Shown here: one piece after another, positions 9,284-18,738 of the stretch
How the letters are laid out: every line of letters starts with the position of its first letter
Position numbering within the stretch: the stretch's first letter is position 1
Source of the DNA: an uncultured Marvinbryantia sp.
GTDB lineage: Bacteria > Bacillota > Clostridia > Lachnospirales > Lachnospiraceae
DNA: 58,306 bases
Assembly (NCBI GenBank): GCA_947630735.1
Contig: CANRIR010000011.1
Span: 1-58,306 of the forward strand
Direction of reading: 5' to 3'
Notes under the pieces: generated by a model
The model's input: only the letters and a program-made list of their open reading frames with translations
Database searches by the model: none
What the model was told of the DNA's origin: nothing
Program-made: the position numbers and the translations under genes

Positions 9284-10940
9284 ACTGTTTTACAAACTGG
9301 CCTGCGGGGCAGGGGCGTCCCAGATAGAAGCCCTGCAGGTATTCCGGCGGAAGCTGGCAGAGTTTTTCCAGTTCCGCTGCGGTTTCCACGCCCTCCACAC
9401 AGACCTTCAGGTTCAGGTCGTGGATCATTTTGCTGAACAGGGAGAGCATCTCAAATTCAAATTCATTGGACACTGCCTTGGCGGCAAAGGTGCGGTCGAT
9501 CTTGACGATGTCCGGGCCGAGATCCGTCAGGTAGTGGAAGTTGGAATAGCCGGTTCCGAAATCGTCCAGGGCGAGCGTGATGCCCGCGGCCTTCAGATGC
9601 GACCACAGGAGCGAGAAACGGGTATCGGTTTCCAGAAGGCCGCTCTCGGTCAGCTCTATGGTTACGCTGGTGGGGGAGAGACCGTATTCGTTTACCGCCG
9701 CCAGGATCTCGCGGCCGATGGAGCTTTTCAGGATCTGCACATGCGAAAGATTAATGCTGATCTTAAAGTCCGGTATGTATTTCTGAATCTCGCTGCAGAG
9801 CCGCAGGGCCTCGTGCAGGATCCAGCGCCCGGCCGGTATGATGAGGGCGGTCTCCTCCAGGATGGGGATGAACTCGCCGGGGGACACCATGCCGAAATCC
9901 GGGGAGTGGAAGCGCATCAGCGCCTCCGCGCCGATCAGCCTGCGCTCCTTTGCGGAGAAGAGGGGCTGATAGTACGCCTCAAAGCCCTGGAACTGGTTGT
10001 TGACGGCCTGCCGCAGCTGCAGCATCAGCGATCTGCGCCGCAGGAATTTCTGATAGTCGTCCTGGCAGTACATATAACACATGTTCTTGCCCAGGCGCTT
10101 GGCCTCGTCCAGGGCGAACTCGGTCAGCTTCATTACCTGCGAGTAGGAGATCTCGTCCGCGTCCTCGCAGCGCAGAAGCCCGCCGGATATGGTAAACATT
10201 ACCTCGTAATTCTTCTGCATGATAAATTCGCGTATCTTTTCGCGGATGCGCCGGTAGAGCTCTTTTCCCTCCGCGGGCTGGCCGCCGGCAAAGTCCAGGA
10301 TCAAAAATTCATCCCCCATAATGCGGTAGAGCTTCTGATCGGGGAGCAGGCACTCCGCGATGCACTCCGATGTCTTCTGGAGCACAAGATCGCCGTACTC
10401 AATGCCGAGGCGCGCGTTGATGCCCTTCAGGTTATCCAGGCCGAGACGGAGCATATATCCGTCCGGGAAACGCTCGGTAAACTGGCTTAAATACAGCTTC
10501 AGGGAAGAAGCTCCCAGAAGGCCGCTCAGATTGTCCGCCTTCTGCACCTTGCCGATCTCGTTGATGCAGCCGGTCATGTAAAGCATCTTTCCGGTTTTAT
10601 CGCGCACAACAGTGCCGCGGCAGTTGATCCAGATCGGTTTTTCCTCCACGGAAAGCCAGCGGTACATCAGGTTGTGGGTACAGCGGTCGGTTGCCGCCAG
10701 GTCGTCCAGATCCGCGCGCAGCTTGGGATAGTCTTCGGGGTAGACCAGTTTCCGCAGATTTTTTCCAACATCATGAAACGCATTGCCGGGCAGCAGAAAG
10801 CGCTGTGCGGCATGCGGCGAGATAAAATAGAAATCCTGCAGATAGTCATACACATAGAGATAGTCGTCTATGGCAGGGCTTAAAAGCTCAATGATCTCGC
10901 ATAATGAACTTACAGAAATCTGGTCAAAGTTTGTACTCAT
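9264..10940 (-). CDS. PAS-GGDEF-EAL cyclic-di-GMP signalling protein
   Basis: A cytoplasmic protein of about 558 residues with a PAS-like sensor (YLYVYDYLQDFYFISPHAA to about residue 140), a GGDEF domain and an EAL domain. The GGDEF signature reads MGDEF, which often marks loss of cyclase activity and use as a GTP-sensing module. The EAL half keeps EALMRF, the NLS asparagine, ELTE, DDFGTGYS, VKIDR, EGVE and QGF, so it should hydrolyse c-di-GMP. The start at 10940 is the second of two adjacent ATGs and lies 7 bases after GAGGG. It overlaps the histidine kinase gene tail-to-tail by 20 bases, so the two transcripts run into each other. Confidence 0.9.
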   Translation of the reverse strand: MSTNFDQISVSSLCEIIELLSPAIDDYLYVYDYLQDFYFISPHAAQRFLLPGNAFHDVGKNLRKLVYPEDYPKLRADLDDLAATDRCTHNLMYRWLSVEEKPIWINCRGTVVRDKTGKMLYMTGCINEIGKVQKADNLSGLLGASSLKLYLSQFTERFPDGYMLRLGLDNLKGINARLGIEYGDLVLQKTSECIAECLLPDQKLYRIMGDEFLILDFAGGQPAEGKELYRRIREKIREFIMQKNYEVMFTISGGLLRCEDADEISYSQVMKLTEFALDEAKRLGKNMCYMYCQDDYQKFLRRRSLMLQLRQAVNNQFQGFEAYYQPLFSAKERRLIGAEALMRFHSPDFGMVSPGEFIPILEETALIIPAGRWILHEALRLCSEIQKYIPDFKISINLSHVQILKSSIGREILAAVNEYGLSPTSVTIELTESGLLETDTRFSLLWSHLKAAGITLALDDFGTGYSNFHYLTDLGPDIVKIDRTFAAKAVSNEFEFEMLSLFSKMIHDLNLKVCVEGVETAAELEKLCQLPPEYLQGFYLGRPCPAGQFVKQFIQMEM

Positions 10941-10996
10941 CATTTTGCCCTCGTAGGTACAGTCTTCCAAGATAAGTTTGTTTATCCAATACAAAT

Positions 10997-11025
10997 ATTG
11001 TACCTCAATCTGTACAATTTTGCAA
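10997..11025 (-). promoter_or_regulatory. Promoter of the EAL gene with embedded inverted repeat
   Basis: On the minus strand TTGCAA (11020-11025) is followed after 17 bases by TACAAT (10997-11002), about 60 bases before the start. Within the promoter, TTGTAC (10998-11003) and GTACAA (11012-11017) form an inverted repeat across the -10 and spacer, a possible operator. Confidence 0.55.
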
Positions 11026-11083
11026 ACATTAATCACTCTTTTTTGGAAGAATTTTTTTGTGTTTTTTTATGATTTTTGTTCAT

Positions 11084-13012
11084 TTATTCTAATTCGAAGG
11101 CTCCTGTGTATAATTGGTAATATTTTCCATGCTGCCGGATCAGCTCGTCGTGGGTGCCGCGCTCGATGATGCGGCCCTGCTCCAGCACCATGATGGCGTC
11201 CGCGTTGCGCACGGTGGAGAGGCGGTGGGCGATGACAAAGACCGTGCGGCCCTTCATCAGGGCGTCCATGCCCTTCTGCACAATGGCTTCGGTGCGGGTG
11301 TCGATGCTGGAAGTGGCTTCGTCCAGGATCATCACGGGCGGATTGGAGATGGCCGCCCGGGCGATGGAGAGCAGCTGGCGCTGCCCCTGGGAGAGCTCGG
11401 CCCCGTTGCCGCTGATAACCGTGTCGTACCCGTTGGGGAGCATCTGGATAAAGTCGTGGGCATTGGCGATTTTCGCCGCCGCGTACACTTCCTCATCGGT
11501 GGCGTCCAGCTTGCCGTAGCGGATGTTCTCCCGGATGGTTCCGCTGAACAGGTTGGTCTCCTGCAGCACCATCCCCAGGGACCTGCGCAGATCCTGCTTC
11601 CGGATCTTGTTGATGTTGATATTGTCGTAGCGGATCTTGCCGTCCGCGAGGTCATAAAAGCGGTTGATCAGGTTGGTAATGGTGGTCTTGCCCGCGCCGG
11701 TGGCCCCCACAAAGGCGATCTTCTGGCCGGGCTTCGCGTACAGGGAGATATTGTGCAGCACGATCTTATTGGGATTGTAGCCGAAATCCACATCGAAGAA
11801 GCGCACGTCGCCCTCCATCTTGGTGTAGGTCAGTGTGCCGTCGCCGTGGCGGTGCTTCCAGGCCCACATGCCGGTGTGTTCCTCACATTCCGCAAGAGCG
11901 CCGTTTTCGTATTTTGCCCGCACCAGGGTCACATAGCCCTCGTCCGCCTCCGGCTCTTCGTCCATCAGCTTGAAGATGCGGCCCGCGCCTGCCAGCGCCA
12001 TAACGATGGAGTTGAACTGCTGCGAGATCTGGCCGATGGGGTTCGTGAAGGACTTGGAGAGCTGCAGGAAGCTGGCGATCATGCCGGTGGTAATGCCGCC
12101 GATGCCGTTGATGGCCAGCAGGCCTCCCACGATGGCGATGACCACATACTGCAGGTTTCCGAGGTTTGCCATTACCGGCATCAGAATGTTCGCGAAGCGG
12201 TGGGCGTTGGTGGCGTTGCTGCAGAGTTCCTCGTTCAGGCGGTCGAACGCCTCCTTGGAGCGGTTCTCATAGTTGAACACCTTTACCACCTTCTGGCCGT
12301 TGATCATCTCCTCCACGTAGCCGTTGGTCACGCCCAGGGAAGCCTGCTGTTTTACAAAATATTTGCCGCTGTTGCTCGCGATCTTCCCCGTGACCTTCAG
12401 CATGATGACCACGGACAGGGCCACCACCAGGGACAGATGCACGCTGGTGGTCAGCATGGCGATGACCACGGACACGATGGTAATGGAGGAGGAGAGCAGC
12501 TGCGTGAGGCTCTGCGAGAGCATCTGGCGCAGGGTGTCCGTGTCGTTGGTGTAGTGGCTCATCACGTCGCCGAAGGCGTGGGTGTCAAAATAGCGGATGG
12601 GGAGCGTCTGCATGTGTGCGAACATCTCGTCGCGGATGTCCTTCTGCACTCCCTGGGCGATGGTTACCATGACCCGCGCCTGGATGAGCGTGGCCAGCAC
12701 GCCGGCCAGATAAATGCCCGCCATCACGCACAGAGTGCGCAGAAGCGGCGCGAAATCCGGCGCAGAGGACTGGGTGAGCGGCACGATGTAATCGTCGATG
12801 AGCGTCCGAAGGAACATGGAGGCCACCACGCCCGTGATGGAGCTCACGAAAATGCAGACGATTACCAGAACCATGTGATATTTATAATCCTTTGTGATAT
12901 AGCCCAGCAGTCTCTTTAAGGCTCCTCCGGGATTGGAATTTTTCATCATTTCCCGGCGGGCTTCCTTTGACATACCGCGGGCCGCTGCTTTTCTCTGATT
13001 AGGACTGGGCAT
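11084..13012 (-). CDS. ABC exporter half-transporter, catalytically complete subunit
   Basis: A 642-residue exporter half with an N-terminal membrane domain of six helices (about residues 45-340) and a C-terminal ATPase. It should pair with the upstream gene product as a BmrCD/LmrCD-type heterodimer. Walker A is VGATGAGKTT, Walker B is VMILDEATSSID with the catalytic glutamate, and the switch histidine is in IAHRLSTV. The signature reads LSQGQ instead of LSGGQ. Between the domains lies an extra segment of about 40 residues (around 350-395, rich in Glu, Trp, His). Its start overlaps the upstream ABC gene by 14 bases. The substrate is unknown, with drug efflux likely from the MarR context. Confidence 0.92.
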   Translation of the reverse strand: MPSPNQRKAAARGMSKEARREMMKNSNPGGALKRLLGYITKDYKYHMVLVIVCIFVSSITGVVASMFLRTLIDDYIVPLTQSSAPDFAPLLRTLCVMAGIYLAGVLATLIQARVMVTIAQGVQKDIRDEMFAHMQTLPIRYFDTHAFGDVMSHYTNDTDTLRQMLSQSLTQLLSSSITIVSVVIAMLTTSVHLSLVVALSVVIMLKVTGKIASNSGKYFVKQQASLGVTNGYVEEMINGQKVVKVFNYENRSKEAFDRLNEELCSNATNAHRFANILMPVMANLGNLQYVVIAIVGGLLAINGIGGITTGMIASFLQLSKSFTNPIGQISQQFNSIVMALAGAGRIFKLMDEEPEADEGYVTLVRAKYENGALAECEEHTGMWAWKHRHGDGTLTYTKMEGDVRFFDVDFGYNPNKIVLHNISLYAKPGQKIAFVGATGAGKTTITNLINRFYDLADGKIRYDNININKIRKQDLRRSLGMVLQETNLFSGTIRENIRYGKLDATDEEVYAAAKIANAHDFIQMLPNGYDTVISGNGAELSQGQRQLLSIARAAISNPPVMILDEATSSIDTRTEAIVQKGMDALMKGRTVFVIAHRLSTVRNADAIMVLEQGRIIERGTHDELIRQHGKYYQLYTGAFELE

Positions 13013-14738
13013 TGTCCGATTCCCCCTTTACCTGAGAGTAATAGACTTCCTGATAAATATGGTTGGTGCCAAGAAGCTCCTCGTGAGTCCCCACGGCGGA
13101 GATCTGCCCGTTGTCCAGCACGACGATCTTGTCGGCGTTCTGCACAGACGAGATCCTCTGGGCGATGATCAGCTTGGTGGTGTCCGGGATCTCCTCGGCG
13201 AAGGCCTTCTGGATCAGGGCGTCCGTGCGGGTGTCCACCGCCGAGGTGCTGTCGTCCAGGATCAGGATCTTCGGCTTTTTCAAAAGGGCGCGGGCGATGC
13301 AGAGGCGCTGCTTCTGCCCGCCGGACACGTTGGAGCCGCCCTGCTCGATGTGCGTGTCATAGCCGTCCGGGAAGGTGCGGACAAACTCGTCCGCCTGGGC
13401 CAGACGGCAGGCGTGGACCATCTCCTCGTCGGTGGCGGATTCATTTCCCCAGCGCAGGTTGTCCTTGATGGTGCCCGAGAACAGCTCGTTTTTCTGCAGC
13501 ACCATGGAGACCGCGTCGCGCAGGGCTTTCAGGTCGTATTCGCGCACATCGATGCCGCCCACGGTAAGGCGTCCGGCCGTCACATCGTAGAGGCGGGGGA
13601 TCAGCTGCACGAGGGTGCTCTTGGAGCTGCCGGTGCCGCCGATGATGCCCACGGTCTCGCCGGAGCGGATGTGCAGGCTGATGTCTTTCAGGCACAACTT
13701 TTCCATGTCTTTGGAATAGCTGAACGACACGTGGTCAAAGCAGATGTCGCCGTCCGGGACCTGCATCACAGGGCTGGCGGAATCCTGGATATCCGGTTCC
13801 TCCGTCAGCACCTCGCTGATACGCTCGACGGAGGCGCGGGACATAATGATCATCACAAAGATCATGGAGAGCATCATCAGGCTCATGAGGATCTGCATGA
13901 TGTAGGTAAACATGGAGGTAAGCTCGCCGGTGGTCAGCGTGTTTGACACGATCATGTGCGCGCCGAACCAGGAGATCAAAAGCATGCAGGTGTAGACGCA
14001 GGCCTGCATGGTGGGGCCGTTGAAGGCCATGATCTTTTCTACCTTGTTGAAGTCGCGGTAGATGCTGCCGGAGATCTCCTTAAATTTCTCCTCCTCAAAG
14101 TCCTCCCGCACAAACGATTTGACCACGCGGATGCCGTGCACATTCTCCTGCACCACGTTGTTCAGATGATCGTAGGTCTTGAACACGCGCATGAAAATGG
14201 GGTGCGCGATCTTGATGATGACGCCCAGCACGCACGCCAGAACGGGGATGACGCCCAGAAAGATCAGGGCGAGCCGCGGATTGATGCTGCAGGACATCAC
14301 AAAAGCGGAGATGAGCATGATGGGTGCGCGCACGGCGATGCGGATGACCATTTGGTAGGCGTTCTGTACGTTGGTCACATCCGTGGTCAGCCTGGTTACC
14401 AGGCTGGAGGTGGAAAAACGGTCGATGTTGGTAAAAGAAAAATCCTGTACCTTGTAAAACATTTTCCTGCGCAGGTTTTTCGCAAAGCCCGCGCTGGCCA
14501 CTGCGGCGAAGTTGCCGGAGAGCGCTCCCATGCTCAGGGAGGCCATGGCGGCAAGCACCAGCAGCACGCCGTAGAACAGGATCTGGCTCATATTTCCGGC
14601 CTCGATCCCGCGGTCGATCAGCGCGGCCATCAAAAGCGGGATGAGCACCTCCAGGATCACTTCCATCGTGACGGTAAGGGGTGCCAAAAGAGACGGCCGT
14701 TTGTACTCTCCGACGCAGTTAAGCAGATTTTTCAGCAT
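12999..14738 (-). CDS. ABC exporter half-transporter with degenerate ATP site
   Basis: A 579-residue exporter half with six membrane helices and an ATPase domain. Walker A (GGTGSSKST) and signature (VSGGQ) are intact. Walker B ends LDDSTSAVD, with Asp in place of the catalytic Glu, and the switch histidine is Gln in IAQRISSV. This is the pattern of the non-catalytic subunit in heterodimeric exporters, where one ATP site hydrolyses and the other is degenerate. It lies between the marR gene (7-base overlap) and the second subunit (14-base overlap), so all three form one tightly coupled operon. Confidence 0.92.
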   Translation of the reverse strand: MLKNLLNCVGEYKRPSLLAPLTVTMEVILEVLIPLLMAALIDRGIEAGNMSQILFYGVLLVLAAMASLSMGALSGNFAAVASAGFAKNLRRKMFYKVQDFSFTNIDRFSTSSLVTRLTTDVTNVQNAYQMVIRIAVRAPIMLISAFVMSCSINPRLALIFLGVIPVLACVLGVIIKIAHPIFMRVFKTYDHLNNVVQENVHGIRVVKSFVREDFEEEKFKEISGSIYRDFNKVEKIMAFNGPTMQACVYTCMLLISWFGAHMIVSNTLTTGELTSMFTYIMQILMSLMMLSMIFVMIIMSRASVERISEVLTEEPDIQDSASPVMQVPDGDICFDHVSFSYSKDMEKLCLKDISLHIRSGETVGIIGGTGSSKSTLVQLIPRLYDVTAGRLTVGGIDVREYDLKALRDAVSMVLQKNELFSGTIKDNLRWGNESATDEEMVHACRLAQADEFVRTFPDGYDTHIEQGGSNVSGGQKQRLCIARALLKKPKILILDDSTSAVDTRTDALIQKAFAEEIPDTTKLIIAQRISSVQNADKIVVLDNGQISAVGTHEELLGTNHIYQEVYYSQVKGESDNAQS

Positions 14739-15220
14739 GTGGTTTCATCCTTTCCCTGTTCTGATTGTTCCGTTGCTTTTGGCGGGCAGACGCTGCCGCC
14801 CAGGTTTTCAATGATTCTTTTCAGCATGGACAGGAACTGTTCCCGCTCCTGCGGTTCCAGATAGCCGCTGATGGAATATTCAAATTCCCGTATCGATTCG
14901 GTAATCTCCCGGTGTATGGCCATGCCGCTGGAGGTAAGCACCAGCTTTTTCAGCCGGGCGTCCCCGGGCACCGCCTGCCTTTTCAGAAAGCCGTTCTGCT
15001 CGAGGTTGGTGATGACGCTGGTGACGGAGGAGCGGCGGATGCCGAACTGCTGCTCGATGTCCCGCTGAAAAATATCCCGCTCCGGCTTATCCGCGATGAA
15101 GGAGAGGATGCGGCTCTGGATCCCCGTGAGGCCGTAGCGGGCGGAAAAGCTGTCCGCCCTGCGGCGTATCAGATGGGAGGCAATGTTGATATACAATCCT
15201 ATATGTTCCTGCTGCTGCAA
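14732..15220 (-). CDS. MarR-family transcriptional regulator
   Basis: A 162-residue winged-helix regulator of the MarR family. The core shows LTGIQSRILSFIAD, then the recognition region FGIRRSSVTSVITNLEQNGFL and the wing with DARLKKLVLT. It probably represses its own operon with the ABC exporter and responds to exporter substrates. A longer reading from 15325 or ATG 15295 is rejected because the promoter -10 lies at 15297-15302, so those codons would not be transcribed or would be leaderless. TTG 15220, eight bases after AAGAGG, gives the normal family length. Confidence 0.88.
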   Translation of the reverse strand: MQQQEHIGLYINIASHLIRRRADSFSARYGLTGIQSRILSFIADKPERDIFQRDIEQQFGIRRSSVTSVITNLEQNGFLKRQAVPGDARLKKLVLTSSGMAIHREITESIREFEYSISGYLEPQEREQFLSMLKRIIENLGGSVCPPKATEQSEQGKDETTC

Positions 15221-15257
15221 ACATAACACCTCTTTTCCGTGTTCGGATAGTTTTATA

Positions 15258-15285
15258 TCAAACAGTTCGAAAACTAAATGTTTGA
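15258..15285. promoter_or_regulatory. Candidate MarR operator (inverted repeat)
   Basis: TCAAACA (15258-15264) and TGTTTGA (15279-15285) are perfect inverted copies separated by 14 bases, with a further GTT/AAC pair inside. They lie just downstream of the expected transcription start of the marR-ABC operon, a typical site for autorepression. Confidence 0.6.
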
Positions 15286-15296
15286 AATCTAACATG

Positions 15297-15325
15297 ATTT
15301 TAGAGCAGGCAGGGGGAATTGTCAA
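15297..15325 (-). promoter_or_regulatory. Promoter of the marR-ABC operon
   Basis: On the minus strand TTGACA (15320-15325) and TAAAAT (15297-15302) are spaced by exactly 17 bases. This is a near-consensus sigma-A promoter and fixes the operon start near 15290. Confidence 0.75.
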
Positions 15326-15354
15326 TTGTATTTTGAAAAAAATTTTGTTATAGT
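15326..15354 (+). promoter_or_regulatory. Candidate promoter of queH
   Basis: TTGTAT (15326-15331) and TATAGT (15349-15354), 17 bases apart, point toward queH. The element starts one base beyond the end of the divergent marR promoter, so binding at one could affect the other. Confidence 0.5.
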
Positions 15355-15432
15355 AAGGATGCCGGAGCGAAGCCGGGCCCGAAGCGGGCCGAGGCGCACA
15401 GCATGGCCCGGCGCAAAGGAGTGGCCACGCGT

Positions 15433-16068
15433 ATGAACAACCGCAACTATCAAAGAGAGCTGGATCGGCTGCTCGCGGAACTGCCGGACAAAGAGCCGCC
15501 GCGTCTTTTTCTGCACAGCTGCTGCGCGCCCTGCAGCAGCTACGTGCTGGAATATCTCGCGCAGTATTTCCGGATTACCGTGTTTTATTATAATCCAAAC
15601 ATCGCGCCCGAGGAGGAATATCGGATGCGGGCGGCGGAGCAGCAGAGGCTGATCCGCTCGATGCCGCTTCCCAATCCCGTGGACTTCCTGGAGGGGGAAT
15701 TTCGGCCGGAGGTGTTTTACAGCGCGGTGCGCGGCCTGGAAAAAGAGCCGGAGGGCGGCGAGCGCTGCCGGGTGTGTTTCCGGCTGCGGCTTTTGGAGAC
15801 GGCCCGGATGGCGGAGGAGGCCGGGTCGGACTATTTCGCCACCACCCTGACCATCAGCCCCTTAAAAAACGCGCGTCTCATCAACGAGATCGGGGAGGAG
15901 CTTGCGGGGGAGCGCCGTGTGAAATGGCTGCCGTCCGACTTCAAAAAGAAGAACGGGTTTCTAAGGTCCGGGGAGCTGTCCCGCGCGTACGGTCTCTACC
16001 GGCAGGACTACTGCGGATGCGCGTTCAGCAGAAGGGGAGAAAAAACCGGCGGCGGGCTTTTGCAGTAG
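15433..16068 (+). CDS. queH: Epoxyqueuosine reductase QueH
   Basis: A protein of about 211 residues of the QueH (DUF208) family, which reduces epoxyqueuosine to queuosine in tRNA, the last step of Q biosynthesis. It replaces the cobalamin-dependent QueG. The N-terminal HSCCAPCSSY motif, YYNPNI, a CRVCFRLRL pair and YCGCAFS supply the cysteines that hold the iron-sulfur cluster and metal. ATG 15433 is preceded by AAAGGAG at 15415-15421; ATG 15403 and GTG 15421 in the same frame are alternatives. No other queuosine gene is adjacent. Confidence 0.9.
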   Translation: MNNRNYQRELDRLLAELPDKEPPRLFLHSCCAPCSSYVLEYLAQYFRITVFYYNPNIAPEEEYRMRAAEQQRLIRSMPLPNPVDFLEGEFRPEVFYSAVRGLEKEPEGGERCRVCFRLRLLETARMAEEAGSDYFATTLTISPLKNARLINEIGEELAGERRVKWLPSDFKKKNGFLRSGELSRAYGLYRQDYCGCAFSRRGEKTGGGLLQ

Positions 16069-16143
16069 ACAACGCGAAAAAAGTATGATAGACTCGTTTC
16101 GAATATAATAAATAAGAAAGAGAAGCAGGAAAGAAGGGAAGCT

Positions 16144-17541
16144 ATGGCACAGTTATGGGGAGGCCGTTTTACCGGGGAGACCGACGAACTGGTATACCGC
16201 TTTAACGCATCCGTGTCGTTTGATAAGAGATTTTACCGGCAGGACATCGAGGGGAGCATGGCGCATGTGAAGATGCTGGCCGCTCAGAAAATCCTGACGC
16301 AGCGGGAGGAAGAACAGATCCTCGCGGGGCTTGCGGGCATTTTAAAGGACGTGGAGAACGGCTCTTTGCAGATCACGGAGGAGTACGAGGACATCCACAG
16401 CTTTGTGGAGGCAAACCTCATCGCCCGCATCGGCGACGCCGGAAAGAAACTCCACACGGGGAGGAGCCGCAACGACCAGGTTGCCCTGGACATGAAGCTG
16501 TACATACGAAGCGAGATCCGCGAGCTGGACGCGCTTCTGAAAAAACTTCTGGAGACGCTGCTGGCCGGGATGGAGGAGCACACGCAGACCTACATGCCGG
16601 GCTTCACGCATCTGCAGAAGGCCCAGCCCATCACGCTGGCCCACCATCTGGGGGCATATTTTGAAATGTTTCGAAGGGACCGCGGCCGCCTGGCGGACAT
16701 ATACCGCAGGATGAACACCTGCCCCCTGGGAAGCGGGGCGCTGGCCGGCACCACCTATCCGCTGGACCGGGCGTACACGGCAAAGCTTCTGGGCTTTGAC
16801 GGGCCCACCTTAAACAGCATGGATTCGGTTGCGGACCGGGATTACGTGATCGAGCTTCTGGCGGCGGCGTCCACCGTCATGATGCACCTGAGCCGATTCT
16901 GCGAGGAAATCATCCTGTGGAACAGCAATGAATACCGGTTCGTGGAACTGTCGGACGCTTACAGCACCGGCAGCAGCATCATGCCGCAGAAAAAGAACCC
17001 GGACGTCGCGGAGCTGATCCGCGGGAAGACCGGGCGCGTTTACGGCGCGCTGACGGCCATCCTTACCACCATGAAGGGGCTTCCCCTGGCATACAACAAA
17101 GACATGCAGGAGGACAAAGAGCTCACGTTTGACGCGCTGGACACGGTAAAAACGTGCGTCCGCCTGTTCACGTGCATGCTGGCCTCCATGAAGTTTTGCA
17201 GGGAGCGCATGGAAGAGAGCGCGAAGCAGGGATTCACAAACGCCACCGACGCCGCGGATTATCTGGTAAATCACGGCGTGCCGTTCCGCGATGCGCACGG
17301 CATTGTGGGGCGCCTGGTGCTGCTCTGCATAGAAAAAAACATCGCGCTGGACGATCTGACTCTGGAGGAGTTCCGATCTGTCAGCCCGGCGTTTGAGGAG
17401 GACATCTACGAGGCGATCAGCCTGAAAACCTGCGTGGAAAAGCGAAAGACCGTCGGCGCGCCGTCCGGCGAGGCCATGAAACAGGCCATCGCGGCGTACA
17501 GAAAATACCTGGATACGGCCGCCGGGCCGGGCGAAGCGTAG
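16144..17541 (+). CDS. argH: Argininosuccinate lyase
   Basis: A 465-residue enzyme that splits argininosuccinate into arginine and fumarate in the last step of arginine synthesis. It starts with MAQLWGGRF, has HTGRSRNDQVA and THLQKAQPI as substrate-binding stretches, and carries the fumarase/lyase signature GSSIMPQKKNPD near residues 277-288. Length and ends match ArgH. A GAAAGAAGGGAAG ribosome binding site precedes ATG 16144. No argG lies beside it, so the arginine pathway is scattered. Confidence 0.96.
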   Translation: MAQLWGGRFTGETDELVYRFNASVSFDKRFYRQDIEGSMAHVKMLAAQKILTQREEEQILAGLAGILKDVENGSLQITEEYEDIHSFVEANLIARIGDAGKKLHTGRSRNDQVALDMKLYIRSEIRELDALLKKLLETLLAGMEEHTQTYMPGFTHLQKAQPITLAHHLGAYFEMFRRDRGRLADIYRRMNTCPLGSGALAGTTYPLDRAYTAKLLGFDGPTLNSMDSVADRDYVIELLAAASTVMMHLSRFCEEIILWNSNEYRFVELSDAYSTGSSIMPQKKNPDVAELIRGKTGRVYGALTAILTTMKGLPLAYNKDMQEDKELTFDALDTVKTCVRLFTCMLASMKFCRERMEESAKQGFTNATDAADYLVNHGVPFRDAHGIVGRLVLLCIEKNIALDDLTLEEFRSVSPAFEEDIYEAISLKTCVEKRKTVGAPSGEAMKQAIAAYRKYLDTAAGPGEA

Positions 17542-17646
17542 AAGCGCAAACGGCCGCGCCCAGGAAGGCCGGGGCCGCATAGCAAAGGATGAAGCGCGGC
17601 GAAAAACAGACAGAAAGACTTTATAGGAGAATATGAGGAGGAAATT

Positions 17647-18738
17647 ATGAACAAAAAGCTGAGAGTCGGTATTTTGGGAGCAACCGGAATGGTAGGACAG
17701 CGCTTTATCGCGCTTCTTGAGGATCATCCGTGGTTTGAAGTGACCACTGTGGCGGCCAGCGCGCGCAGCGCGGGCAAAACCTACGAGGAGGCCGTGGGCG
17801 GCAGATGGAAGCTGGATGTGCCCATGCCGGAGGCGGTAAAGAAGCTGGTTGTGATGAATGTGAGCGATGAGCAGCAGGTGGCGTCCACGGTGGACTTCGT
17901 GTTCTCCGCGGTGGACATGTCCAAGGACGAGATCCGCGCCATCGAGGAGGAATACGCGAAGACGGAGACCCCGGTGGTGTCCAACAACAGCGCCCACAGA
18001 TGGACGCCGGACGTGCCCATGGTGGTGCCGGAGATCAACCCGGAGCACTTCCAGGTAATCGAATTTCAGAAAAAGCGTCTGGGAACCACAAAGGGCTTCG
18101 TGGCGGTAAAGCCCAACTGCTCCATCCAGAGCTATGCGCCGGCCCTTACCGCGTGGAGGGAGTTTGAGCCCTACGAGGTGGTGGCCACCACGTACCAGGC
18201 CATCTCCGGGGCGGGAAAGACTTTCAAAGACTGGCCGGAGATGGTGGAGAACGTCATCCCCTACATTGGCGGCGAGGAGGAAAAATCCGAGCAGGAGCCC
18301 CTGCGCCTGTGGGGCGAGATCAAAGACGGCGTAATCGTGAAGGCGTCGGAGCCCGTCATTACCTGCCAGTGCATCCGCGTGCCGGTGCTGAACGGCCACA
18401 CGGCGGCGGTGTTCGTGAAGTTCCGCAAAAAGCCCACAAAGGAGCAGCTGATCGAGAAGCTGACTTCCTTTAAAGGGCTGCCCCAGGAGCTTGCGCTGCC
18501 CAGCGCGCCGAAGCAGTTCATCCAGTACCTGGAGGAGGACAACCGCCCGCAGGTAAAACTGGATGTGGACTACGAGAACGGCATGGGCATCTCCATCGGA
18601 AGACTGCGCGAGGACACTGTGTACGACTACAAATTTGTGGGACTCTCCCACAATACCGTGCGCGGCGCGGCGGGCGGCGGCATTTTGTGCGCGGAGTGCC
18701 TGACAAAGCTGGGATATATCAATAGTAAGGAAGCATAA
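17647..18738 (+). CDS. asd: Aspartate-semialdehyde dehydrogenase
   Basis: A 363-residue NADP-dependent enzyme that makes aspartate semialdehyde from aspartyl phosphate, the branch point for lysine, diaminopimelate, threonine and methionine. The Rossmann motif GATGMVGQRF lies near the N-terminus. The active-site cysteine is C158 in VKPNCSIQS, and the HTAAVFVKF stretch carries the catalytic histidine. Sequence style and length match the archaeal/fungal-type Asd common in Clostridia rather than the E. coli type. GAGGAGG precedes the start. The next gene begins directly after its stop codon. Confidence 0.95.
   Translation: MNKKLRVGILGATGMVGQRFIALLEDHPWFEVTTVAASARSAGKTYEEAVGGRWKLDVPMPEAVKKLVVMNVSDEQQVASTVDFVFSAVDMSKDEIRAIEEEYAKTETPVVSNNSAHRWTPDVPMVVPEINPEHFQVIEFQKKRLGTTKGFVAVKPNCSIQSYAPALTAWREFEPYEVVATTYQAISGAGKTFKDWPEMVENVIPYIGGEEEKSEQEPLRLWGEIKDGVIVKASEPVITCQCIRVPVLNGHTAAVFVKFRKKPTKEQLIEKLTSFKGLPQELALPSAPKQFIQYLEEDNRPQVKLDVDYENGMGISIGRLREDTVYDYKFVGLSHNTVRGAAGGGILCAECLTKLGYINSKEA

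Noticed and set aside
16810-18651. Minus-strand frame across argH and asd
   Set aside because: Runs through two conserved genes; shadow frame.
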